Positions 8,671 through 16,999 of a stretch of 45,228 nt of DNA are shown here, in pieces. A program made the position numbers and the translations under genes. The first letter of the stretch is position 1, and each line of letters starts with the position of its first letter. Source of the DNA: Bradyrhizobium valentinum (GTDB lineage Bacteria > Pseudomonadota > Alphaproteobacteria > Rhizobiales > Xanthobacteraceae); NCBI RefSeq assembly GCF_001440405.1, contig NZ_LLXX01000074.1:1-45228 (forward strand), given 5' to 3'. The notes beneath the pieces are model-generated. The model did no database searches, was not told the origin of the DNA, and saw only the letters and a program-made list of their open reading frames with translations.

Positions 8671-8930
8671 ACGACACCTCAGCCCCCGATGCTGGCCTTC
8701 TTCCGTTTCGAGACCTCATCAACGAGTTGGACAACGATGTCATGGCTTCCTTTGGAGCTGGGCAGGCGAACTACGTCGCCGCCGCTACGTTCGATCTCCC
8801 CGTCCTCGACGGGAGGTCTCCACATGCTTGGCAGTTTCTGTTCAAGCCCGTACGCCCCGTCGCGCTGGCGGAGCAATCCTGCCGTGAACTCGGGCGACAA
8901 CGGCCGGATGGCCGGAAGTGGAGCCAGTAG
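8667..8930 (+). CDS. Hypothetical protein, possibly a fusion of gene remnants
   Basis: An 87-residue frame starts inside the stop of the amidohydrolase fragment (ATGA) and ends at TAG 8928-8930, whose last base is the first base of the rfbF GTG (TAGTG). The first ~50 residues look like ordinary soluble protein with an acidic helix; the remainder is arginine-rich and may be out of the original frame. No family is recognised. The tight overlaps on both sides suggest it is translated, but its integrity is doubtful. Confidence 0.35.
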   Translation: MNDTSAPDAGLLPFRDLINELDNDVMASFGAGQANYVAAATFDLPVLDGRSPHAWQFLFKPVRPVALAEQSCRELGRQRPDGRKWSQ

Positions 8931-9709
8931 TGAAAGCTGTGATCCTCGCGGGCGGCCTCGGATCCCGAATCTCCGAGGAAACCCACCTTCGGCCCAAGCC
9001 CATGATCGAGATCGGCGGCAAGCCGATTCTGTGGCACATCCTCAAAATCTACTCGCACTATGGCATCAACGATTTCGTGATCTGCTGTGGCTATAAGGGT
9101 TATCTGATCAAGGAATACATCGCCAACTACTTCCTGCACGTGTCGGATGTCACCGTCGACATGACGAAAAACCGTATGGAAGTCCACCAGCATCATGCCG
9201 AACCTTGGAAGGTGACGCTCGTCGATACCGGCGAGAAGACCATGACGGGTGGTCGGCTCAAGCGAGTTGCTAATTACCTGACGGATGAGGACGCCTTCTG
9301 CTTGACCTATGGCGATGGTGTGGGAGACATCGACATATCCGCATCGATCGCCTTCCACCGTCGCCAGGGTACGCTCGCCACTCTAACCGCGACCTATCCG
9401 CCTAGCCGTTTCGGCGCCTTCAAAATTTGTAGTGATCACCGTGTCGCCAGCTTCAAGGAAAAACCTCGGGGTGATGGGGAAATGATCAATGGTGGCTTCT
9501 TCGTGCTCTCCCCGAAAGTATTTGACCTGCTGGTGGATGACTCCACTGTTTGGGAGCACGAGCCGCTCACGACCTTGGCCGAGCAGCAACAGCTTTCGGC
9601 TTACCAGCACCACGGCTTCTGGCAGCCCATGGATACTCTGCGTGACAAGACGTTCCTCGAAGCGCTCTGGATTGAGGGCAACGCTCCGTGGAAGGTGTGG
9701 GAAAAATGA
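8930..9709 (+). CDS. rfbF: Glucose-1-phosphate cytidylyltransferase
   Basis: The 259-residue product converts glucose 1-phosphate and CTP to CDP-glucose, the first step to CDP-linked dideoxy and branched sugars. It begins 'KAVILAGGLGSRISEETHLR' then 'PKPMIEIGGKPI', the nucleotide-binding loop typical of RfbF, and keeps 'CLTYGDGVGDID' with the metal-binding aspartates, 'FKEKPRGDGEMINGGFFV' and the 'DTLRDK' C-terminal motif. Length is normal. I favour GTG 8930, preceded by GGAG at six bases and matching the family start; GTG 8918 is an in-frame alternative. It is the first gene of the sugar block and overlaps the broken rfbG by four bases. Confidence 0.93.
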   Translation: MKAVILAGGLGSRISEETHLRPKPMIEIGGKPILWHILKIYSHYGINDFVICCGYKGYLIKEYIANYFLHVSDVTVDMTKNRMEVHQHHAEPWKVTLVDTGEKTMTGGRLKRVANYLTDEDAFCLTYGDGVGDIDISASIAFHRRQGTLATLTATYPPSRFGAFKICSDHRVASFKEKPRGDGEMINGGFFVLSPKVFDLLVDDSTVWEHEPLTTLAEQQQLSAYQHHGFWQPMDTLRDKTFLEALWIEGNAPWKVWEK

Positions 9710-10461
9710 GCAGCTTCCGGGCGAGCATGCGCGTCTTTCTCATGGGGTACGTGGATTTCAAAGGCTCAAGGCTCGCGCTTTGGCTGCAACGTCTCGGCGT
9801 CACGGTGACCGGGTACGCGCTGACGCCGCCATCCGCGACGCCCAGCCTTTTTGAAATCGCTCGCCTGGCCGGCATGGGGCCGATTCTGGGCGACGTGACC
9901 AACTGCAATCATTTGGTCGGCACGCTTCGTAGCGCTGCGCCCGGTATCGTTACCCACATCGCGGCACAACCATTGCTACCCTATTCCTATGCCAATCCAT
10001 CCGAGACCTATCGCGCAAATGTCATGGGAACGGCGCATCTGTTGCAGGCCGGTCGGCAGATGGATTCGGTCCGCGCGGTACTCACCGTCACCTCCGACAA
10101 GTGCTACGAGAACCGTGAATGGATCCGGTGCGATCGAGAGAACGGTCGGATTTGCCGTCTGAGCGAAACGAAGGCGGGGATCGGCACAATTGAGTTCGTG
10201 TTCAGCGCTGACCGTTCAAGTGGTCTGACTTGGACAGAACTCGCGGGCATGGAGTCCTGCATAAGCGCCATCCGCCTTAGCAAGAATGTCGGGGTTCAGC
10301 GATCGGTTCTCGTCGACGATAAGCATGCCCGTGGCGACGCCGTGATGCAGATCGAGGCCGATCTCCAGGATCCGTCCGAGCTTCGTGCCGAGCTCTTTGA
10401 CTTGTGGCGATCGGCCGCCGGGGTGTCTACGGCAATTCGCCGTGTTCATCGTCCGACCTGA
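9706..10461 (+). pseudogene. rfbG: CDP-glucose 4,6-dehydratase, degenerate and truncated
   Basis: The first ~145 residues follow RfbG: 'MGYVDFKGSRLALWLQRLG' (degenerate TGxxGFKG nucleotide loop), 'SLFEIARLAGM', 'GDVTNCNHLV', 'IAAQPLLPYSYANPSETY', 'NVMGTAHLL' and 'TVTSDKCYENREW'. After this the similarity collapses: where the family has the catalytic YSxSK the sequence reads LSETK, so the tyrosine is lost, and the remaining ~90 residues are unrelated to the C-terminal half. RfbG normally has about 360 residues and makes CDP-4-keto-6-deoxyglucose. The frame stays open but the enzyme is almost certainly inactive. Confidence 0.75.
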
Positions 10462-10496
10462 TGCGCCATAGCAATTTCTGCCATTAGGATGCGGGT

Positions 10497-11438
10497 ATGG
10501 AAAAGGTATTGGTGACTGGCGCACGAGGCTTCATTGGATCCCAGCTTTGCAAGAGGCTCACGGGCTTGGGCGTCGAATTACACGCGGTCTCGCGCCAGCC
10601 ACCGGCCGACGTACCGGCCTGGTGGCAATCGATTGGCGGAGATGTCAGCAATGCCCGACGCGCCACCGCTATCTGTTGGTGGAACGTCAATCTGGTCGAT
10701 CTGCAGGCAACGCGAGAACTGATCCGGACTGTCCGGCCTGACGCGACCTATCACCTCGCTGGTCTGGTGACGGGTTCGCGCAGTTTCGAAATGGTGCTGC
10801 CGATCCTGCAAAACAACTTCCTCACCGCATTCAATCTGCTCCTGGTCACCGCTGAAAGCGGCGCCGGCCGGATCGTGTTTGCGGGCTCCGTTGAAGAGCC
10901 GGATAACCCGGATCACATACCTTCCTCGCCCTATGCCGCGGCAAAAGGGGCTACGTCGGCGTATGCTCGGATGTTCGAGGCGCTGTATCAGACCGAGGTC
11001 GTCATCGCGAAGATCGCCATGGTTTACGGCCCGGCGCAGGCGGACCTCACGAAGCTGGTCCCCTACATTATCACCACCTTTTTGCGCGGCGAGCGTGCCA
11101 AGCTGAGCAGCGGCGTCCGGCCGGTTGATTGGATCTACGTCGATGACGTGGTCGATGGCCTTATAGTGTGCGCCCACGCATCTGGCGCCGAGGGCCGTGT
11201 GATAGATCTTGGATGGGGCGAGGTGTGCACGATCCGGGAGATTGTACAGCAGCTAAGAGCATTGATTCCCGGTGCGCCCGAACCGCTGTTCGGGGCAGTT
11301 CCCGATCGACCGCTAGAGCGGGTACTGAAAGCCGATGTTGCCATTTCCCGCAAATTGATCGGCTGGAACCCGTCGACAACGCTGCACGCGGGCCTGCGCC
11401 GTACAGTGGAATGGTATCGATCCCGACCCGCGGCATGA
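10497..11438 (+). CDS. NAD-dependent sugar epimerase/dehydratase (extended SDR)
   Basis: A complete 313-residue extended short-chain dehydrogenase. Residues 4-14 carry the Rossmann motif 'VLVTGARGFIG'; 'YHLAGLV' and 'IVFAGSVEEP' follow, and the catalytic pair is in 'SPYAAAKGA'. 'KIAMVYGPAQ' and 'DWIYVDDVVDG' are typical of nucleotide-sugar epimerases, reductases and dehydratases. It lies 35 bases after the broken rfbG with a weak GGATG ribosome site, so it is probably the third gene of the rfbF operon and would act on a CDP-linked keto-deoxy sugar. The exact reaction cannot be read from the sequence. Confidence 0.85.
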   Translation: MEKVLVTGARGFIGSQLCKRLTGLGVELHAVSRQPPADVPAWWQSIGGDVSNARRATAICWWNVNLVDLQATRELIRTVRPDATYHLAGLVTGSRSFEMVLPILQNNFLTAFNLLLVTAESGAGRIVFAGSVEEPDNPDHIPSSPYAAAKGATSAYARMFEALYQTEVVIAKIAMVYGPAQADLTKLVPYIITTFLRGERAKLSSGVRPVDWIYVDDVVDGLIVCAHASGAEGRVIDLGWGEVCTIREIVQQLRALIPGAPEPLFGAVPDRPLERVLKADVAISRKLIGWNPSTTLHAGLRRTVEWYRSRPAA

Positions 11439-11887
11439 CCGCCGGGGCGTCACCCGTTGCTCGTTTACCACGAACGCGTGGTTCCTGTGGGCCTCGTCCC
11501 GATAATGATCCAGGCTGCGGCTTGCGTGTCGCCACGCGGCGCGCGTTTCCAAGCGCATCATCATAAGAGGAAACCTCGCAAAACGCCGGGTTCAGATTCC
11601 GCAATCGCGACAGCTCGAACAGGACTTGCATAGGGGGCCGCCGGGCCCAGATAGGCTTCGACATCGGGTTTCGAGCATGCTCAATCAGGTATTGCGTAGA
11701 ATCTGCACAGGCAAAGCATAGGCCGTCGGCCAAGTCGACAAAGAATGTCTTCGTCGCCATCCAGGCGGAAAAACTCCGAGACGGCGCTACGTCGGCGGCC
11801 CGGACACTTAACATCCACAACGCCACCGAGCCGATCACCGGCAAGATGAACTCGCGGCGTGATGGTGTATCATTCGACCCGCTTCGA
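11439..11887. other. Interval between converging sugar genes, with a decayed secretion-signal remnant
   Basis: On the minus strand near 11850-11790 the piece 'SRREFILPVIGSVALWML' then 'SVRAADVAPS' resembles the Tat-like signal of a Bradyrhizobium ABC-type solute-binding protein, but no mature domain follows. The rest shows no recognisable coding sequence. Confidence 0.35.
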
Positions 11888-13201
11888 TCACTCGGAACGT
11901 GCGTGGACAAGCCCTGCGTCCAGTGCGATCCGCGCGGCGGACTCAAGCCGAGCAAAGGGTATGTCGGCCCGCACCGCCATGTCCAACAGGCTATGGTCGC
12001 CATCCGCGAGGTTGAGCAACCATAAGAGGTCCATCTGCGTGGCGCCGCCCGCCTCGCGTTGCCCAGCGATCGTTCTATAGAGATCGCGTCTTCCAAGCTG
12101 AGGCTCGCATCGACCGTCGACGCGCTCATACGTGCAGTCCGCATCAAGTAAGTCCAAGACCGTCTCTATTACCGAGTAAGATTGATCGAGGGCCTCCGGC
12201 TTCACGAAATCCAGATTGTCTGCCGACGTATGGTATTCGGGGAAAGCACCATGTACACCGCGCATAAGGCAGCCTACCGGCAGATCGAATGCAGGCGAAC
12301 AAAACTGCCGCTCATCATATCCGTAGGGGGCGAACGGCAGTATTTCATGGCGGAGGCTGGAATGCCTGAGGACATGTGCCACGGCCCGATCGATCGTCGC
12401 CGCCTTGCGGCTCTGCTTATAGTGAAATTGCCCGCCATCACCCAAACACGTCAGCACGAGGCCATACTTGATGTTAGCCAATACCGGCTCGTTGCGGGCG
12501 AGCCAGGTGATGGCGCCGATCGTCGCTGGAAGGAAAAGAAATCGATATCCTAGCCGTCGTTTTTGGCGCGCCTGCCGCATGGCCAGAGCGGTCATGACTG
12601 CGATTCCCGAAAGATTGTCATTTGCGAGGCTGGGATGACAGACATGGGTGCTGAGCAAAACTTCGTTCGGCGTCTCGCCGGGAACGAAACACTCACCAAA
12701 CGTCAGTGAACCAGCCGAGATATCGCTGTCAATCTCGACATGATAGACGTCATCATTCATGGTCTGCCAGAGATTATGAGGCAGGCAGAAGCCCCAATCG
12801 TCGGCGTAATAGCCAGTCCTGTATGGAATAAGATCTGGCTGATCAGGCAGCGTGTGGATGTGCCGCGCGAGTTCGGCACGCGTGAACACGCCCTGCACCG
12901 GCCTGCTATATCCAAGAACATGAAGATTGTTGCTGGCGAAGTCGACCAAGCATTTTCCGCCCACCGTGGAGATCGAACCGTGGCGAATATTCCATTCCAT
13001 TGGAACGTGCCAGTCGAAAACAGAAGTTCCCGTTCGGACTTCATTGATCTCGAGATCAATATGGCGGGCGATGATGCTCAGGGTCTTGCGAACTCCTGAG
13101 CCGGTTTGACTACGGTTGATTGGAAACAGCTCGCAGACCAGTTGATACAGGTCAATCGCAGGCTTCCTCTCAATTTCCCTTACGTCGAGCTTCATTGGCA
13201 T
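11888..13201 (-). CDS. DUF4910 aminopeptidase-like protein
   Basis: A ~437-residue protein of the DUF4910/DUF2172 family, which has an M28-like zinc aminopeptidase fold and is repeatedly found in polysaccharide and antibiotic sugar clusters. Visible landmarks are 'LFPINRSQTGSGVRKTL' near the N-terminus, 'STHVCHPSLANDNLSG' (presumed zinc ligands His and Asp), 'FLPATIGAITWLARN' and 'FPEYHTSADNLDFV'. ATG 13201 gives the family start MPMKLD; ATG 13195 is an alternative, and neither has a strong ribosome site. It follows the methyltransferase and an epimerase stub in one minus-strand unit. The substrate is unknown, possibly an N-acyl or peptide-like group on a sugar. Confidence 0.85.
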   Translation of the reverse strand: MPMKLDVREIERKPAIDLYQLVCELFPINRSQTGSGVRKTLSIIARHIDLEINEVRTGTSVFDWHVPMEWNIRHGSISTVGGKCLVDFASNNLHVLGYSRPVQGVFTRAELARHIHTLPDQPDLIPYRTGYYADDWGFCLPHNLWQTMNDDVYHVEIDSDISAGSLTFGECFVPGETPNEVLLSTHVCHPSLANDNLSGIAVMTALAMRQARQKRRLGYRFLFLPATIGAITWLARNEPVLANIKYGLVLTCLGDGGQFHYKQSRKAATIDRAVAHVLRHSSLRHEILPFAPYGYDERQFCSPAFDLPVGCLMRGVHGAFPEYHTSADNLDFVKPEALDQSYSVIETVLDLLDADCTYERVDGRCEPQLGRRDLYRTIAGQREAGGATQMDLLWLLNLADGDHSLLDMAVRADIPFARLESAARIALDAGLVHARSE

Positions 13202-13220
13202 CTCGTTTCGGCCGGGGTCA

Positions 13221-13319
13221 CTACAGCTCGCGATCTGCGAGCGATGGTCGGGCCGCATCTTTGGGCGTGTTCGTCTGCCGCCCGATGAAACCGATCGCGC
13301 CGGTCAGCAAGACCTTCAT
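13221..13319 (-). pseudogene. N-terminal stub of an NAD-dependent epimerase
   Basis: The ATG at 13319 overlaps the methyltransferase stop (ATGA) and opens 'MKVLLTGAIGFIGRQ', the start of an extended SDR with its nucleotide-binding loop. After ~15 residues the similarity ends and a TAG follows at 13223-13221. A full epimerase gene once sat between the methyltransferase and the DUF4910 gene; nearly all of it has been deleted. Confidence 0.65.
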
Positions 13320-14542
13320 GTCAGAACCTTCAGTTCGGGAACCGCAATGACAAAATTGCCGCCCCACCTCCTAGTCTGCTCATGCTGCTGCATCACCTCG
13401 GCAGCGATGTTCCAGGGCAGGATCACCACCCAATCTGGCTTTCGCTTCGCGAGTTCTGCCGGGTGAAGGATCGGAATGTGGCTGCCGGGCATGAACTTGT
13501 TCTGTTTCGAGGCTGCCGCGTCGCAGACAAAGCTAATCAGGTCGTGTTTCAAGCCGGCATAGTTCATCAATGTATTGCCTTTGGCAGCCGCGCCATACGC
13601 GGCGACCGACCTGCCGGCGAGCTTCTGCTCGATCAGGAAAGCTAGGAAGTTGTTCTTTACCTGGTCCGCCTTTTGCTGGAATGCAAGGTACAAACCGAGG
13701 TCTTGCAGCCCCAGCCTTGTCTCCTCCGCCAACATGGCCGTGACCGCTGCCGTTGTTTTGCGCGGATCATCCTTGTTGCAGCCATAGATGCGCAAGGAAC
13801 CACCATGCGTCGGGAGCTCCTCAAGGTCGAAGACCCGCAGACCGGCCTTTTCGAAGAGTTGGATAACCGCCGTCAGCGACAGGTACGAGAAGTGCTCATG
13901 ATAAGCCGTGTCGAACTGGTTCTGTACAATCATGTTCTTGAGATGCTGGAACTCCAGGTTCACCGTACCTCCCTGCTTGAGTAGAATACGCAGGCCCAAC
14001 GTGAAGTCATTGATGTCAGGCACATGGGCATAGACGTTGTTGCCGCAGATCAGGTCTGCTTGCTGCCCGCCTGCCGCCAGCCTCGTAGCGGTGGCTGCGC
14101 CAAAGAATTCACGAAGCACCGGCACGCCAATCTGCTCGGCAGCATCGGCCGTGCCGGCGGTCGGCTCGATGCCCAGGCATGGTACGCCCATCGTTACAAA
14201 ATTTTTGAGAAGATATCCGTCATTGGAGGCGACCTCGACGACAAAACTGTCTCGGGTCAGATGCAGCATCTCGGCGATCTTTTCGCAATAGGTCCTGGCA
14301 TGTTTCAGCCAGCTCTGCGACGTCGAGGAGAAGTATGCGTAGTCGCTGGAGAACAATTCGTCGGCGGCGGTGTGATCTTCAGTCTGTACGAGCCAGCACG
14401 CGTGACAGACAAAGATCTTGAGCGGAAAGGTCGTCTCCGGTTCGTGGAGCTGCGCTTCCGAAAGATAGGCGTTCGATGGCGGCGCGTGTCCCAGATCAAG
14501 GACCACGTGTTGCAATTGCGTCTGGCAATTCCGGCACTTCAT
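13316..14542 (-). CDS. SAM-dependent sugar C-methyltransferase
   Basis: The 408-residue enzyme has the three-part layout of C-methyltransferases acting on nucleotide-linked keto sugars (TylC3/NovU type): an N-terminal zinc-binding domain with CxxC pairs (C3-C6 and C45-C48), a class I SAM domain with 'VVEVASNDGYLLKNF' and 'LGIEPT', and a C-terminal Rossmann-like domain with 'VAAYGAAAKGNTLMNY' and 'DWVVILPWN'. 'YHEHFSYLS' holds the conserved catalytic histidines of the family. It would add a methyl branch to a CDP- or dTDP-4-keto-6-deoxy sugar. It heads the minus-strand unit with the epimerase stub and DUF4910. No defect is visible. Confidence 0.92.
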   Translation of the reverse strand: MKCRNCQTQLQHVVLDLGHAPPSNAYLSEAQLHEPETTFPLKIFVCHACWLVQTEDHTAADELFSSDYAYFSSTSQSWLKHARTYCEKIAEMLHLTRDSFVVEVASNDGYLLKNFVTMGVPCLGIEPTAGTADAAEQIGVPVLREFFGAATATRLAAGGQQADLICGNNVYAHVPDINDFTLGLRILLKQGGTVNLEFQHLKNMIVQNQFDTAYHEHFSYLSLTAVIQLFEKAGLRVFDLEELPTHGGSLRIYGCNKDDPRKTTAAVTAMLAEETRLGLQDLGLYLAFQQKADQVKNNFLAFLIEQKLAGRSVAAYGAAAKGNTLMNYAGLKHDLISFVCDAAASKQNKFMPGSHIPILHPAELAKRKPDWVVILPWNIAAEVMQQHEQTRRWGGNFVIAVPELKVLT

Positions 14543-15913
14543 AAGTCTAGTCCCTTGACGTCCGCATCAAGATGCGGATGCGTCGAGTCGCGTGTGGACA
14601 AATCCGTTGATGGAAAAGGCCATGAAAAGTCCGCCATCGGATCATCGAATAAACAGCTCCTCGTGGGGCGACGGATTGAATGTGGTACTGCAGCGATTTT
14701 CGGCACAAAGGACGACATAGAGCGTAACGACGAGGGCAATGGCCGCCGCGGTGTCGGCCTGACCGTGAAGCAGCACCAGCCGCCAACGCCGACCAGGACC
14801 CGCCCCAACACCCGGCGGATGCGCCCCGGCCGGTCGGCCAGTAGCCTCATGAGTGATTGAGACGTTAGCGCGGAGTAGCTGGGGCGAGCAGCTAGAGGTA
14901 AGGGTTGACCAATGCGAGCCTGCCGATTCCTGCCGATAGCACCGCGGCATGCAGCCGGCCCGCCGTCCAGGGGCCCCCGGACCACGAGGAAGCTGCAAAT
15001 CCAGCTCAGCGCTATGGTGAACGTGGCGTTCGCCATGCGAAGCACTGCGATATCGCTACCTGCCGGGATTGAAACCGAAACTGCTGTAGTATTGCAGCCA
15101 AGCGAGACTGCGGTGGTTACGGCGGACAGAGCGAGCAAGGTCCGATCCAGGAAGACTGACGTTCCGTTTGCAAAGTGGTCGTCTCCTGCCATAGGTCTCT
15201 TCTTGCCAGCCTCGCCGACGAGCCTCATTCCAACGGGCCTCGAGATCCTTCTAACTGGCCTGAGCTCCGCAATCTCCTCCCAAAATTGGTAGAGTCTATC
15301 ATTGGCGTGCAGCGAGACCGAAGTTTGGACCACTCAGAACTAGAGTTTTGCGCCTCTAATCAGGTTGGCGGGCTGGTTTGCGCCGACGTGGTTTGCAGCA
15401 AAATCGGCGCCTGTCTTCTCTTCCATGGTGGGCATGCCAAATGCTGTGCTCCGGTCAACTACCAGAGCCGGTAATTGATCTAGATGACGGAAGCATGTTG
15501 CCTGTCGATGATAAACGTCGGCCGGTCGGATGAAACGGCCGGTCAAACGCAAGGTCCGCTTTTCAACAAGCCCGGAAACCTCACATCGCAGGAGCAACCA
15601 CAATGGACGTTTTTGGACCACGGAGAGAGCACTCCGAAAAGCCCAAGCAGGGCTCCAGCCGGTTCAACGGCGGGTACTTTTTTCTTCCGTCGGTCACTCT
15701 TGAACTACCTTTTAAATCGCGCCGATCTCGTGCTGGAGAATGCGCCCTTCACCGATCGCGCCGGGCCACTGGCTTGCGCGTATGTCGTCACGCCGGCTTC
15801 TGGGCTTGTATGGATACGCAACATGACACGGATCAGCTCGAAGAACTCTGGGTCTCCGGTCGAGGCCCTTGGGTTCACGCCAACAACACCCAGCCTTTCG
15901 TTCGGAGCGCTAC
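14543..15913. other. Long stretch without an intact gene
   Basis: Minus-strand pieces with hydrophobic character ('VLRMANATFTIALSWIC' around 15040-14990 and 'AIALVVTLYVVLCAE' near 14730) suggest the ruins of a membrane protein upstream of the methyltransferase, but no family can be named. Frames on the plus strand between 15484 and 15910 are unrecognised. A lux-box-like palindrome lies at 15459-15474. Confidence 0.4.
15459..15474 (+). promoter_or_regulatory. lux-box-like palindrome
   Basis: CTACCAGAGCCGGTAA resembles the 16-base core bound by LasR/RhlR-type LuxR regulators (CT-N12-AG with CTACCAGA and TGGTAG arms). It is flanked by GTCAA and TTGATC as at 7910-7934. The next plus-strand gene starts 440 bases downstream. 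The assignment is by pattern only. Confidence 0.3.
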
Positions 15914-16999
15914 GTGACAATCAGCCTCATCGTCAAAGAAGATATCGAGCAAATCCATGCGGCCTTGCCGCGAGGATGCTTCGCGGGGGCAACGGTCCTG
16001 GTCACAGGCTGCGCGGGCTTCCTTGGATATTACTTCCTCCAGTACTTCACGCGAAAGGCGTCCGAACTCGGTCTGAAGCGGATCATCGCGCTCGACAGTT
16101 TGCTGCTGCATCGGCCGCGCTGGCTGACCGATCTGAGTGCGGAGTTTCCGGACGTGCTCAAAACGCATACGTTCAACATCGCCAGTGATGACCTTCGAAT
16201 GGTCGACGGCGCTGACGCAGCGGACTACGTCATCCATATGGCCTCGATCGCTTCGCCGACGTTCTATCGTCAGTATCCGGTCGAGACCATTGACGCTAAC
16301 ATCTGGGGATTGCGGCGGCTGCTCGAATCCTATCGGAGTTCGGATCGGCTCAAGGGGGTGTTGTTTTTTTCGAGCAGCGAAATCTACGGCGATCCGGCTG
16401 AGACGGCGATCCCGACTGACGAGGAATACCGCGGCAATGTCGCGTGCCTGGGCCCGCGGGCCTGTTACGACGAATCGAAGCGTTTCGGCGAGACGATGTG
16501 CTACGTCTTCTCGAAGGCGTATGGCATGCCTGTCACCGTCGCCCGCCCCTTCAATAACTATGGGCCTGGTATGCGCATCGACGACCGTCGGCTCCCGGCC
16601 GATTTCGCGCGATGCGTGATCAATCGAGAAGACATTGTCATTTTTTCCGACGGCAGCCCGACCCGGACTTTTTGCTACGTCTCCGACGCGATCACAGGCT
16701 ATATCCTCTGCCTCCTGCATGGGAAATACGATTACTTCAACATCGGGATCGACGGGCCGGAGATCTCCGTCCACAACCTTGCCGAGATCTATCAGCAGGC
16801 CTCGCTGGAGGTTTTCGGGCGCCGCGGCGCGGTCGTCTTCGAGAGGAGTTCCGACTCAGAGTATCTTGTCGATAATCCAAACCGACGCCGCCCCGTGATC
16901 AAGAAGGCGCGGCACATTCTCGGGTACGCTCCCAAGGTCCTCGTAAATGAGGGCGTGCGCCGCTACCTGTCCTTTCTACGCGACGAGTTGAGGGCGTGA
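15914..16999 (+). CDS. NAD-dependent epimerase/decarboxylase, UDP-glucuronate decarboxylase-like
   Basis: A complete ~361-residue extended SDR. It shows 'VLVTGCAGFLGYYF', 'YVIHMASIASPTFY', 'FFSSSEIYGDP', the catalytic pair Y185/K189 in 'CYDESKRFGET', 'RPFNNYGPGM' and 'PTRTFCYVSD'. This order and 'IASPTFYRQYP' recall UDP-glucuronic acid decarboxylases (UXS), though the N-terminal extension of ~35 residues is unusual. I chose GTG 15914, six bases after GGAG; an upstream frame extends to 15869. Its TGA overlaps the ATG of the UDP-glucose dehydrogenase gene, so UDP-glucose to UDP-glucuronate to UDP-xylose is a plausible paired route. The exact product is not certain. Confidence 0.85.
   Translation: MTISLIVKEDIEQIHAALPRGCFAGATVLVTGCAGFLGYYFLQYFTRKASELGLKRIIALDSLLLHRPRWLTDLSAEFPDVLKTHTFNIASDDLRMVDGADAADYVIHMASIASPTFYRQYPVETIDANIWGLRRLLESYRSSDRLKGVLFFSSSEIYGDPAETAIPTDEEYRGNVACLGPRACYDESKRFGETMCYVFSKAYGMPVTVARPFNNYGPGMRIDDRRLPADFARCVINREDIVIFSDGSPTRTFCYVSDAITGYILCLLHGKYDYFNIGIDGPEISVHNLAEIYQQASLEVFGRRGAVVFERSSDSEYLVDNPNRRRPVIKKARHILGYAPKVLVNEGVRRYLSFLRDELRA

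Noticed and set aside
11161..12147. Long minus-strand open frame of 328 codons
   Set aside because: It overlaps the epimerase at 10497-11438 and the DUF4910 gene in other frames, and its translation is arginine- and serine-rich without family resemblance. A shadow of the real genes.
14539..15333. 264-codon minus-strand open frame upstream of the C-methyltransferase
   Set aside because: It has two hydrophobic stretches but low-complexity Ser/Arg-rich segments between them and no family match; its end overlaps the methyltransferase start. Mentioned only as possible ruins of a membrane protein.
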